Of a stretch of DNA of 7,255 bases, positions 1 through 5,840 are shown one piece after another. The position numbers were made by a program, and so were the translations under genes. Positions within the stretch are counted from its first letter, which is position 1, and every line of letters begins with the position of its first letter. Source of the DNA: JANNRW01 sp031401815. Lineage in GTDB: Bacteria; Desulfobacterota; Desulfuromonadia; Geobacterales; DSM-12255. The stretch is from positions 1 through 7,255 of the forward strand of contig JANNRW010000266.1 of NCBI GenBank assembly GCA_031401815.1. Direction: 5' to 3'. The notes beneath the pieces were generated by a model. It was not told the DNA's origin. It saw only the letters and a list, made by a program, of their open reading frames with translations, and did no database searches.

Positions 1-1209
1 ATACAATTGTGCCGGTTGATTGAACCAGAGGTTAAAACCAGATCTCTTTTTCTCTTAAAAAGATTCTCTGATGAGTCATCCGGTGATTGTCATTTAACTT
101 TACTCAACCCTCTTACAGATGAGGAAATTAAAATTCTTAAGCGATATAAAGCCGGTGTCCATAAGAAATATAGTGCGAAAGCGGAAGCAATTCTCTTAAT
201 AAATAAGGGTAGTAAGCTTTTGGATGTAGTGAAAGCAACTAATGTTGCTAAAGGAACAATTTACCGCTGGCTACGCAGCTACAACAAGGATCGGCTCGAA
301 TCAATAACAATAAAAATTAATAATCCTAAGCGGGAGGGAGTAAAGATAGAGCGGCAAACACGAGTTATTGATATCATCCACAAGATGCCAGCGCTCTATG
401 GAATCAACAGAACAACTTGGACCTATCCGGCGATTGCTGAGGCATATAAGAAAGAATATGGAATCACCATATCAAAGGATATCGTTAAAGGTGTGATTAA
501 CAATACAAATTACAGCTGGCGACATGCCAGAAGAGTCTTGACCAGTCCAGATCCTGAATACAAAGCAAAGGTAGAGCGCATCCTGGATACTCTCCAAGGG
601 CTTAAAGAAGGCGAGAGATTCTTTTTTATTGACGAGGTAGGGCCGTACCAGGTGAAGAAATACGGCGGCAAGATGTTGATGCCAAAAGACCAAATTGAAA
701 CCTTGCCAGAGTTTCAGAAGAGTCGTGGCAAGATTCAATTTGTGGCCGCGCTGGAGGCGGTCACAAACCAAATGACATGGATCTTCACAGCTAATAAGAG
801 TGCCCTTTCCGTCATTGGCTTGATAGAGAAGCTGGTAATTGATTACGCTGATTCTACTGCCATATTCATGACGTGGGACGCAATATCTGTGCATGGGTCA
901 AAGCCAGTTATGGAATGGATTGTAGCGCACAATGAGGCCGCCATGGGACCCCATATTGAGGTTGTACCGCTGCCCTCAAAATCGCAGTTCCTGAACGTTA
1001 TCGAATCGGTCTTTGGAGGCATGAAGAAGGCTGTAATCTGCAACAGTGACTATGCCACACCCCATGAGATGCAAAAGGCCATAGCGCGGCATTTTGAGGA
1101 CAGGAACCAGTATTACCTGGAAAACCCCAAGCGGGCAGGTAATAAGATATGGGATAAACAAGTTTTCGATATTGATAAGCTCATTGGTGGGCTTTTTAAG
1201 AAGATGTAA
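1..1209 (+). CDS. IS630-family transposase (5' end open at window edge)
   Basis: The product is a DDE (RNase H-fold) transposase that would cut and join the ends of its own insertion element, normally at TA targets. Numbered from a TTG at base 7, the protein has 400 residues. An N-terminal helix-turn-helix region spans about residues 55-95 (AKGTIYRWLRSYNK). The catalytic core shows D209 in FFFIDE, D291 in TWDAIS and E333 in FLNVIESVFGGMK, the IS630/Tc1-mariner order. The second D and the E are separated by 41 residues; about 34 is usual for IS630. The reading frame is open to base 1, and the first in-frame ATG is only at residue 127. The true start is therefore a non-ATG codon or lies left of the window. 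No frameshift or internal stop is seen, so the gene may be intact. The terminal inverted repeats cannot be defined because the left end is missing. Confidence 0.88.
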   Translation: MQLCRLIEPEVKTRSLFLLKRFSDESSGDCHLTLLNPLTDEEIKILKRYKAGVHKKYSAKAEAILLINKGSKLLDVVKATNVAKGTIYRWLRSYNKDRLESITIKINNPKREGVKIERQTRVIDIIHKMPALYGINRTTWTYPAIAEAYKKEYGITISKDIVKGVINNTNYSWRHARRVLTSPDPEYKAKVERILDTLQGLKEGERFFFIDEVGPYQVKKYGGKMLMPKDQIETLPEFQKSRGKIQFVAALEAVTNQMTWIFTANKSALSVIGLIEKLVIDYADSTAIFMTWDAISVHGSKPVMEWIVAHNEAAMGPHIEVVPLPSKSQFLNVIESVFGGMKKAVICNSDYATPHEMQKAIARHFEDRNQYYLENPKRAGNKIWDKQVFDIDKLIGGLFKKM

Positions 1210-1436
1210 ACGCTATTTAAATTGCCTAAAAAGGGAGCTTAATACGAGATTGATACGTCGGGGATCGGCGCAAGTATAGCGGAAGTAAGAGCAATATTGA
1301 CAATATTCAGGGGGTGTAGGCCGCTTACTCACTAGAGTTGCGACTTTTTTGTATTTAGTTGAAATGAAACACATTTTATTATATTTGTAATTTGCCCTAA
1401 TTATAAGAACGGGTTTCGCGCTACAGTTTAGGGTAG

Positions 1437-1474
1437 TTGACCGGTTCACGCGCGTGCGTGCGTGAACCGGTCAA
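1437..1474. repeat. Perfect inverted repeat: 15-bp arms, 8-base loop
   Basis: The arms are TTGACCGGTTCACGC at 1437-1451 and its exact reverse complement at 1460-1474, around the loop GCGTGCGT. The G+C-rich inner part and loop (1447-1464) form 18 bases of strict purine-pyrimidine alternation. No T-run follows on either strand, so it is not a standard intrinsic terminator. It could be an operator, a cruciform-forming site, a REP-like element or an element end; the sequence does not decide between these. Confidence 0.85.
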
Positions 1475-1518
1475 TAAGGATGTTGGCCTTGCAGGCTGCT
1501 CGTGCCACTTATTGAGGG
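1471..1518 (+). promoter_or_regulatory. Second hairpin reaching the RBS of the kinase-like gene
   Basis: TCAATAAG (1471-1478) pairs with CTTATTGA (1508-1515). After a 5-base bulge, TGGC (1484-1487) pairs with GCCA (1504-1507), giving 12 pairs in all. The right arm overlaps the first two bases of the likely Shine-Dalgarno GAGGG (1514-1518), which sits 3 bases before the ATG at 1522. The left arm reuses the last four bases of the 1437-1474 hairpin, so the two structures compete in part. A translational switch is an inference; only the pairings are seen. Confidence 0.45.
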
Positions 1519-1521
1519 ATT

Positions 1522-1974
1522 ATGCCAGAAATTCATAAGGAATATATCAAGGCCGTAAAGGCCCTAGAACCCTTGCTTTATGACCTGCCCGCCCGAGTTA
1601 TAGCAATTGACGGGAGAGACGGTGTTGGCAAGACAACGCTTGGGCGCTATCTTGCCTGGCACTTCAACGTGACGCTTGTTGAGACTGACTTATTCACAAC
1701 ATCGAAACGTGGTGTTCTTCAGTATTACGAAAATGAAATTCTTCGGGTAGTAACGGAGCGGCTCAAGAAACCAAGACCTGTAATTATTGAAGGCGTTGCA
1801 ATGCTTCAGTTACTTGAGCAGTTGAAGCTTAACCGTGATTATTATATTTACGTTTCAAACAAAAATCAGTCAGGGGGGTTAGGGCTGAAAAGAATGCTCA
1901 AGGATTACGAATCATATTACGAGCCTAAGAAAAAGGCTGATTTAGTCCTAAAAATAAAATTAAATATCTGCTGA
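1522..1974 (+). CDS. Compact P-loop kinase-like protein (uridine-kinase-like)
   Basis: This 150-residue protein has a Walker A motif GRDGVGKTT at residues 31-39, preceded by a beta strand (RVIAID). An acidic residue follows the second strand (ETDLF, D56), and a strand-plus-acid segment VIIEG (E90) follows later. A C-terminal YYEPKKKADLVLKI stretch resembles the end of uridine-kinase or nucleotide-kinase-like P-loop proteins. Family knowledge suggests an ATP-dependent phosphotransferase on a nucleoside, nucleotide or other small substrate; the substrate cannot be read from sequence. At 150 residues it is shorter than typical uridine kinases (about 200 or more), so the lid region is reduced. 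The ATG at 1522 follows GAGGG at a rather short distance. The next gene starts 18 bases after its stop, so the two are probably co-transcribed. A toxin-type kinase is an alternative with no specific support. Confidence 0.72.
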   Translation: MPEIHKEYIKAVKALEPLLYDLPARVIAIDGRDGVGKTTLGRYLAWHFNVTLVETDLFTTSKRGVLQYYENEILRVVTERLKKPRPVIIEGVAMLQLLEQLKLNRDYYIYVSNKNQSGGLGLKRMLKDYESYYEPKKKADLVLKIKLNIC

Positions 1975-1992
1975 TATGCCGCTAGGCCAAAA

Positions 1993-2562
1993 ATGACAGA
2001 AGAAACACTAAAAGAAACCCTGCAAACGCGACGGAAATATGCGAATTTTTTTGAGTGGTCGGATAAGCCGATGAAGGAGCGAGGCGTTGTAGAGTGCCTT
2101 CTTGAAGGCATGAAAAAGAACAGAGAAATTCCTTTCATTGGTCTGAGGTCGGGTCCTTCGCCGAATAAAGCGCCTGACTGTGTTGCCTATGATGAAGCCG
2201 GAGCAATGATTGCCATAGAAGTCACGGAACTTGTTTCGAGTAAAGCTATTGCCATGAATCAACTTGGCAAGAACGTCTACCGCGATTGGAAACCAGAAGA
2301 AGTCATTAATAAAGTTCAAAACATCATTACCAGAAAGGATTGTGTTACATATTTTGGCGGTCCTTACTCAAAGATTCTTCTTGTTATTCACACAGATGAA
2401 TTTACTCTGGATCATGTGACATACTGCGCTATTTTATCTGAAGCACTCTTCAATGCGCAGAAGATTGATGACGTGTATTTATTGTTTTCATACTGCGACC
2501 AAGTGGATACTTATCCGTATATCAAGTTGAAGATACCGTCCAACCAGCCGCAGCTTCGCTGA
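1993..2562 (+). CDS. Hypothetical protein, degenerate PD-(D/E)XK-like
   Basis: I do not recognise a named family for this 189-residue protein. It has no signal peptide or membrane segment and is probably cytoplasmic. An acidic helix around residues 29-39 (ERGVVECLLEG) precedes PD at 61-62 and a strand AIEVTEL (E76, T78). This order resembles restriction-endonuclease-fold proteins (E...PD...(D/E)xK), but the usual lysine is replaced by threonine. It is therefore either a variant nuclease-fold protein or an inactive relative; this is inference. A later strand, KILLVIHTDEF (127-137), would fit the rest of an alpha/beta core. The start at 1993 has only a weak upstream ribosome site. The 18-base gap after the kinase-like gene suggests one transcript and possibly coupled expression. 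Confidence 0.65.
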   Translation: MTEETLKETLQTRRKYANFFEWSDKPMKERGVVECLLEGMKKNREIPFIGLRSGPSPNKAPDCVAYDEAGAMIAIEVTELVSSKAIAMNQLGKNVYRDWKPEEVINKVQNIITRKDCVTYFGGPYSKILLVIHTDEFTLDHVTYCAILSEALFNAQKIDDVYLLFSYCDQVDTYPYIKLKIPSNQPQLR

Positions 2563-2676
2563 TTCTCATGTTACAGCTGCAAAATAGTTCGGCAAAGGCA
2601 GCAAAAGCACTGTTCAAAAGTGAAATTATGTGAGACCAAGTAGCATGATGGTAATGAGCGAGCAAGGAGTAAACAA

Positions 2677-3879
2677 ATGAAGCAGTTGATTACATTTACC
2701 TTGGCAGCCTTCTTCATCTTGCCTTTACCTGCCTTCGCCGAGATCAAGGCAGTCACCCATACCGTGCAGCAGCCGTTTGGTGGCAGCCAGTCCCCTGACG
2801 ACGCTCGGACTGCCGGGATAGCCAGGGCAAAGAGAGAAGCTCTTGAACGGTTTGGCACCTACATTGAGAGCACGACCGTTGTCAAAAACTCGCAGGTAGA
2901 CAGTGATGAAATCCTTGCCTTGACCGCCGGTGTCACGAAGGTGGAGGTGATCAAACAGCGGAATTATACCGATGGCGATGGCTTCGGTTTAGAAATAACC
3001 GTAAAGTTGGAGTTGGACACCGCGGTGCTAGAAAAAACCCTGAGGAGATTGCTTGAAGATCGAAACCATCTGAAAGATCTGAAGGCGGCCCGTGTACGTG
3101 AAAAGAAGCTCTTGGCACGGATTGCAGAGTTGGAGAAGGAAAACCAGCAAAGGGGGAAGACAAAGCAGCAAACAGAAAAACTGAAGGAAGCGTTTCATGC
3201 TGCCAGTCAAGGACTGACGGCGGCGGAGTGGTCCGATAAAGCTTTGGCACTATGGGAAGGTGGTAAATATTCGGAGCCGGAAAGAGCGATCGAATATTAC
3301 ACTCAGGCAATCCGCCTTGATCCGAGTGGTGCACAGGCATACAGCTTACGGGGAATTGTATTCCATAAGTTGAAGCAGTTTGATCGCGCCATAGCAGACT
3401 ATGACCAGACAATCCGCCTCGATCCGAATGATGCCTCAGCATACAGCATTCGAGGAGGGGTATACTTCGAACTCAAACAGTTTGATCGTGCCATAGCAGA
3501 CTATGATAAAGCGATCCGTCTTGATCCGAATTGTGCAGAGACGTACATCTTACGAGGAGTTGCATATGAGAATTTGAAACAGTTTGATCGCGCTATAGCA
3601 GACTATGACCAGGTAATCCGCCTTGATCCAAATTTAGCAGGGGCACACTTCCTCCGGGGAATCGCATATGCTAATCTTAAGAAATTTGACCGCGCAATAG
3701 CAGACTACGATAAAGCGATCCGTCTTGATCCGAATGATGCACGGGCGCACAACAATCGGGGGATTGCATATCTCCTTATAAACAAAGCTCAAAACGGCTG
3801 TGCTGATCTGGAGAAAGCCTGCACATTGGAAGAATGCGACGGCTATGAATACGCGCGGCAACAAAAGCTGTGCCGGTAA
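2677..3879 (+). CDS. Exported TPR protein with FlgT/LPP20-like N-domain
   Basis: This 400-residue protein starts with a Sec signal peptide: MKQ, a hydrophobic core, and a cleavage site after AFA, residues 19-21. It is therefore periplasmic or envelope-associated. No lipobox cysteine is seen. Residues about 25-118 (AKREALERFGTYIES, then a strand-rich DGDGFGLEITVKLEL) resemble the small alpha/beta domain found in FlgT and LPP20-type proteins. A charged coiled-coil region spans about 125-178. Six TPR-type units follow: a first slightly longer one (183-218), four regular 34-residue units (219-354) and a degenerate last one (355-388). TPRs normally mediate protein-protein contacts, so a scaffold or assembly role is likely, with the partner unknown. 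The start is supported by AAGGAG at 2664-2669, 7 bases upstream. The gene is alone on this strand, 114 bases after its neighbour, and converges with the minus-strand operon. Confidence 0.85.
   Translation: MKQLITFTLAAFFILPLPAFAEIKAVTHTVQQPFGGSQSPDDARTAGIARAKREALERFGTYIESTTVVKNSQVDSDEILALTAGVTKVEVIKQRNYTDGDGFGLEITVKLELDTAVLEKTLRRLLEDRNHLKDLKAARVREKKLLARIAELEKENQQRGKTKQQTEKLKEAFHAASQGLTAAEWSDKALALWEGGKYSEPERAIEYYTQAIRLDPSGAQAYSLRGIVFHKLKQFDRAIADYDQTIRLDPNDASAYSIRGGVYFELKQFDRAIADYDKAIRLDPNCAETYILRGVAYENLKQFDRAIADYDQVIRLDPNLAGAHFLRGIAYANLKKFDRAIADYDKAIRLDPNDARAHNNRGIAYLLINKAQNGCADLEKACTLEECDGYEYARQQKLCR
3331..3738 (+). repeat. Four tandem 102-bp TPR-coding repeats
   Basis: Four in-frame units of 34 codons encode residues 219-354 of the TPR protein. 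The most conserved part of each reads K-(Q/K)-FDRAIADYD, then IRLDPN, and is also very similar at DNA level. Such units can be gained or lost by recombination without breaking the frame. They are protein-coding repeats, not a CRISPR array. Confidence 0.85.
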
Positions 3880-4007
3880 TGGCGAGGCAACGGTGTCAAA
3901 CCTAAGGCGAGGTGAGGGGTCTCCAATTTCAAAAAAGTGAGCAAACTCGAAAAAATCCGGGACAGATTTATTTTAGCCGCTGGTTTTTCGTCAACACCTA
4001 AGTAATA
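3880..4007. other. Convergent intergenic region with a GGGACAGATTT-type hairpin
   Basis: This interval separates the plus-strand TPR gene from the minus-strand pseudogene remnant. The only structure noted is AAATC (3953-3957) pairing with GATTT (3965-3969) around CGGGACA, embedded in A- and T-rich flanks that give a T-run after the hairpin on the minus strand. It could be a weak terminator, or a remnant of a REP-like or IS200-type element end, since similar ATCTGTCCC sequences accompany such elements. Neither reading is secure. Confidence 0.35.
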
Positions 4008-4136
4008 TTACTGCCTCAAGTTTTGCATTTGCGCATTTGTCGCAGATTCAGGTACTGCATCCCACGTCCGCCCCTGCAACAATCTTCCATTCAGCTTCTT
4101 CGCCCGCTTCTTGCCATCCACGCCCCATCCGCCCCG
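4008..4136 (-). pseudogene. Detached 3' end of a second DUF5131 gene
   Basis: On the minus strand this encodes GGWGVDGKKRAKK, one substituted residue (L for Q), then NGRLLQGRTWDAVP. That matches residues 215-242 of the intact DUF5131 protein encoded at 5076-5840. It then continues with a different 12-residue tail (ESATNAQMQNLRQ-like, ending in a stop at 4010-4008). Homology to the intact gene stops abruptly at 4135/4136; a stop codon (4148-4146) lies four codons upstream, and there is no start or ribosome site. Seven of the eight base differences from the intact copy are synonymous, so this tail evolved as part of a working gene before it was cut off. It lies directly downstream of the KilA-N gene in the same orientation. 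Confidence 0.88.
4050..4135 (-). repeat. Direct repeat, distal copy (DUF5131 3'-end homology)
   Basis: This 86-bp segment aligns without gaps to 5115-5200 in the same orientation, with 78 of 86 bases identical by hand count. The two copies are 1065 bp apart and bracket the whole KilA-N gene. Recombination between them would delete the KilA-N gene and give the DUF5131 protein the alternative tail. Confidence 0.9.
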
Positions 4137-4251
4137 AAAATACAATTATGAAGACTGAATTATGAATTAAAAAAATGACGGCTCAGGTTTATTCATAAAG
4201 CAAGTTTTCAGAATCGGCAGCTAACCTGCCTGGTCTGCTGTCGAGCATGGT
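4137..4251. other. AT-rich spacer between remnant and KilA-N stop
   Basis: No gene is seen. A 9-base direct repeat AATTATGAA occurs at 4144-4152 and 4158-4166. A small inverted repeat, GGCAG (4216-4220) with CTGCC (4226-4230), lies just beyond the KilA-N stop codon, but no T-run follows on the minus strand, so its use as a terminator is doubtful. Confidence 0.45.
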
Positions 4252-5079
4252 TTATCCCTTGAGTTGCCTGATCGCCGAAGCAGAGGTGAGAACCTGCATC
4301 TGGCGAATGGCTATTGCGTTGAGGCGCTTGAGGCGCTCTCCCTGTGACAGTCCCATGTGAATGAGTTCGGCATTCATCCCTTCGATATTTGCCAGCACCA
4401 GCAGCTGCTCAATGGTGGCGTAGTCGCGCATGTTGCCTTCAGTAGCGGGGTTGGCATCCCGCCATTGTCCGGCTGTGCGTCCGAAAAGAGCAACATTGAG
4501 AACATCGGCTTCGTGAGCGTAGATTACGGTAGCCTGCGAAGACGTTACTGCAGCCGGTATCAGATGGGTTTTGATAGCATCGGTGTGGATGCGGTAATTA
4601 AGTTTGGAAAGAGTGCGGTTCAAATTCCAGGCAAGGGAAAGCCGGATATTTTCATCTTCTTTGAGCCGCTGAAATTCCTTTATGAGGTAGAGCTTGAACT
4701 CCGGGCTGAGCCACGATCCGAACTCCAAAGCAATGTCGCTGTGGGCGTAGGTGCCGCCGTAGCGGCCTGCACTGGCGATCAGCCCTTTGGCGCCGGTCAG
4801 TTCGATCCATTTTTTGGCTGACAGGAAGAAACTGTTCCGTCCGGCCTCATTTTTAATTCCCTCGAATTCGAGGGAATTAAAATCAGGGTTATTGATACGC
4901 TCCCAGACACCGAGGAACAGCACAGTGTCCTTGTTCTTGAGCCATTGCTCAATCAGTGCGCTGCCACCGTCAAAATTGCGCACCATATCTGTCAGGGAAA
5001 TATAGTCGCCACCCTGCTGTGAAAGGATGCTGATGGAGGTTCCCTGCACCTCGATAGTATTTTTCTTAACTTTCTTCAT
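4252..5079 (-). CDS. KilA-N domain protein
   Basis: This 275-residue protein is a KilA-N-domain protein, a DNA-binding module common in phages and mobile elements. The domain covers about residues 10-140. Typical features include YISLTDMVRNFD (26-37), IEQWLKNKDT, the conserved INNPDFNSLEFEGIKNEAG loop, FFLSAKKWIELTGAKGL, and GRYGGTYAHSDIALEFGSW near 106-123, ending in FKLYLIKEFQRLK. The C-terminal half (150-275) is mostly helical and I do not recognise it. The chosen ATG (5079-5077) overlaps the TGA of the DUF5131 gene as ATGA. A longer frame would start at 5130, inside the DUF5131 gene, but lacks that logic. It is probably coupled to DUF5131 translation and may act as DNA-binding sensor or regulator of the operon; that role is inference. 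The gene is bracketed by DUF5131 3'-end repeats, suggesting it arrived later than its neighbours. Confidence 0.88.
   Translation of the reverse strand: MKKVKKNTIEVQGTSISILSQQGGDYISLTDMVRNFDGGSALIEQWLKNKDTVLFLGVWERINNPDFNSLEFEGIKNEAGRNSFFLSAKKWIELTGAKGLIASAGRYGGTYAHSDIALEFGSWLSPEFKLYLIKEFQRLKEDENIRLSLAWNLNRTLSKLNYRIHTDAIKTHLIPAAVTSSQATVIYAHEADVLNVALFGRTAGQWRDANPATEGNMRDYATIEQLLVLANIEGMNAELIHMGLSQGERLKRLNAIAIRQMQVLTSASAIRQLKG
4851..4882. repeat. Perfect 32-bp palindrome inside the KilA-N gene
   Basis: Sixteen bases on each side of the centre (4866/4867) are exactly complementary, with no spacer; the centre is GAATTC within CTCGAATTCGAG. It encodes the residues around FNSLEFEGIK in the KilA-N domain, a loop whose protein sequence is conserved in relatives. 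It may be a chance result of codon choice, or a binding or cleavage site. Confidence 0.9.
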
Positions 5080-5840
5080 AATGCCGCTCTCACGCCCCCA
5101 TCCGTCCCTCTCAAAGGCACCGCATCCCACGTCCTCCCCTGCAACAACCTTCCATTCTGCTTCTTCGCCCGCTTCTTACCGTCCACGCCCCATCCTCCCC
5201 ACTGCTTGAAGAAGAAGGCGGAACGCTGCTCGTCGCACTGGCGTTTGATATTGAGCACCCACTCCTGCCTCATCGGACGAGCCTTCGGCCCAGATTCACC
5301 GCCGACGATGACCCAGTGAATGCCTTTCAGGTTCAGCGTTCCCAAGTCCTCCAGTAACGGCTCCATCGAGACAAAGCGGATATGTGCCGGCACCTGGCGT
5401 AGCCAGTCCAGACGGGGCACACCAAACTTTTGATCCTCCACCGTCACCCCCAACCAGGCATTTTTCGGTGGCGCATAATCCTTGAAAAATGTCGCCATCC
5501 GCTCGGCCCGCTTTGTCAGCACCTGAAAGGTATGCTGAGGCGCTCGGCGGATCACGTCGAACACCTGGCGGATGTAGTCGTCAGGAATATCTTCATGGAA
5601 CAGATCACTCATGGAATTGACGAAGTAGATGGTAGGCTTTGCCCTCTTCAGCGGCTCTTCAAGTCGGTTTGGTAACAGGGACAGGGCAAATCCATTCTCG
5701 TAGCCATTAACTCGCATTGCCTGCAGACGCTTGGCCATTGCCTCAGCGTAACAGTTGGCGCATCCTGGCGATACCTTGCTGCAACCCACGGTGGGGTTCC
5801 AGGTCTGCTCGGTCCATTCAATCTTTGACTGTGTACTCAT
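5076..5840 (-). CDS. DUF5131 (phage Gp37/Gp68 family) three-Cys-motif protein
   Basis: This 254-residue protein begins with the family hallmark IEWTEQTWNPTVGCSKVSPG, followed by CANCYAE. Its three cysteines (C20, C27, C30; spacing CX6CX2C) resemble an iron-sulfur or radical-SAM-like cluster site. Later family segments are YFVNSMSDLFHEDIP (72-86), FQVLTKRAERM (105-115), VSMEPLLEDLG (157-167), WVIVGGESG (176-184) and FFFKQWGGWG (209-218). The family was first named from phage proteins; the reaction is not established to my knowledge. The gene lies between the TcmP-type gene, whose TGA overlaps its ATG, and the KilA-N gene, whose ATG overlaps its TGA. Proteins of this family often sit next to TcmP, so joint function is likely. 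Its last 12 residues (after VP) differ from the displaced tail at 4008-4050, indicating a replaced C-terminus. Confidence 0.92.
   Translation of the reverse strand: MSTQSKIEWTEQTWNPTVGCSKVSPGCANCYAEAMAKRLQAMRVNGYENGFALSLLPNRLEEPLKRAKPTIYFVNSMSDLFHEDIPDDYIRQVFDVIRRAPQHTFQVLTKRAERMATFFKDYAPPKNAWLGVTVEDQKFGVPRLDWLRQVPAHIRFVSMEPLLEDLGTLNLKGIHWVIVGGESGPKARPMRQEWVLNIKRQCDEQRSAFFFKQWGGWGVDGKKRAKKQNGRLLQGRTWDAVPLRGTDGGVRAAL
5115..5200 (-). repeat. Direct repeat, proximal copy (inside intact DUF5131 gene)
   Basis: This is the partner of the 4050-4135 repeat, coding for residues 215-242 of the intact protein. The match begins exactly after the tryptophan codon of QWGG and ends at the proline codon of AVP, beyond which the two tails are unrelated. 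Confidence 0.9.

Larger units (their letters stand above)
1210..1521. other. Non-coding interval between transposase and kinase-like gene
   Basis: These 312 bases hold no convincing gene. The right end of the IS630 element should fall here, but no terminal repeat can be assigned without its left partner. Visible structure includes a direct repeat CAATATT at 1292-1298 and 1301-1307, a run of seven T near 1345, the strong hairpin at 1437-1474, and the second hairpin at 1471-1515 next to the following start codon. A minus-strand open frame across 1213-1449 shows no recognisable protein features and is not called. Confidence 0.6.

Noticed and set aside
1297..1302. TTGACA as a -35 promoter box
   Set aside because: No acceptable -10 hexamer lies 16-18 bases downstream; the region there is GC-rich.
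1437..1515. An integron attC recombination site
   Set aside because: The expected core sites (GTTRRRY and its complement) are not found at the ends of the inverted repeats, and no integrase is present.
3331..3738. A CRISPR array suggested by regular repeats
   Set aside because: The 102-bp period is that of 34-residue TPR units in an open reading frame, with no unique spacers.
4001..4012. TAATATTAC, the nick motif of geminivirus-like replicons, within a 12-base palindrome
   Set aside because: A nine-base AT-rich match is expected by chance. There is no Rep gene, and the motif overlaps the stop codon of the DUF5131 remnant.
4357..4821. A 154-codon plus-strand open frame opposite the KilA-N gene
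   Set aside because: It is antisense to a clearly recognisable KilA-N domain and shows no protein-family features of its own.
5080..5130. An extended start for the KilA-N gene at 5130
   Set aside because: The extra 17 residues would lie inside the DUF5131 coding sequence, and the ATG at 5079 has the ATGA overlap and begins just ahead of the conserved domain.
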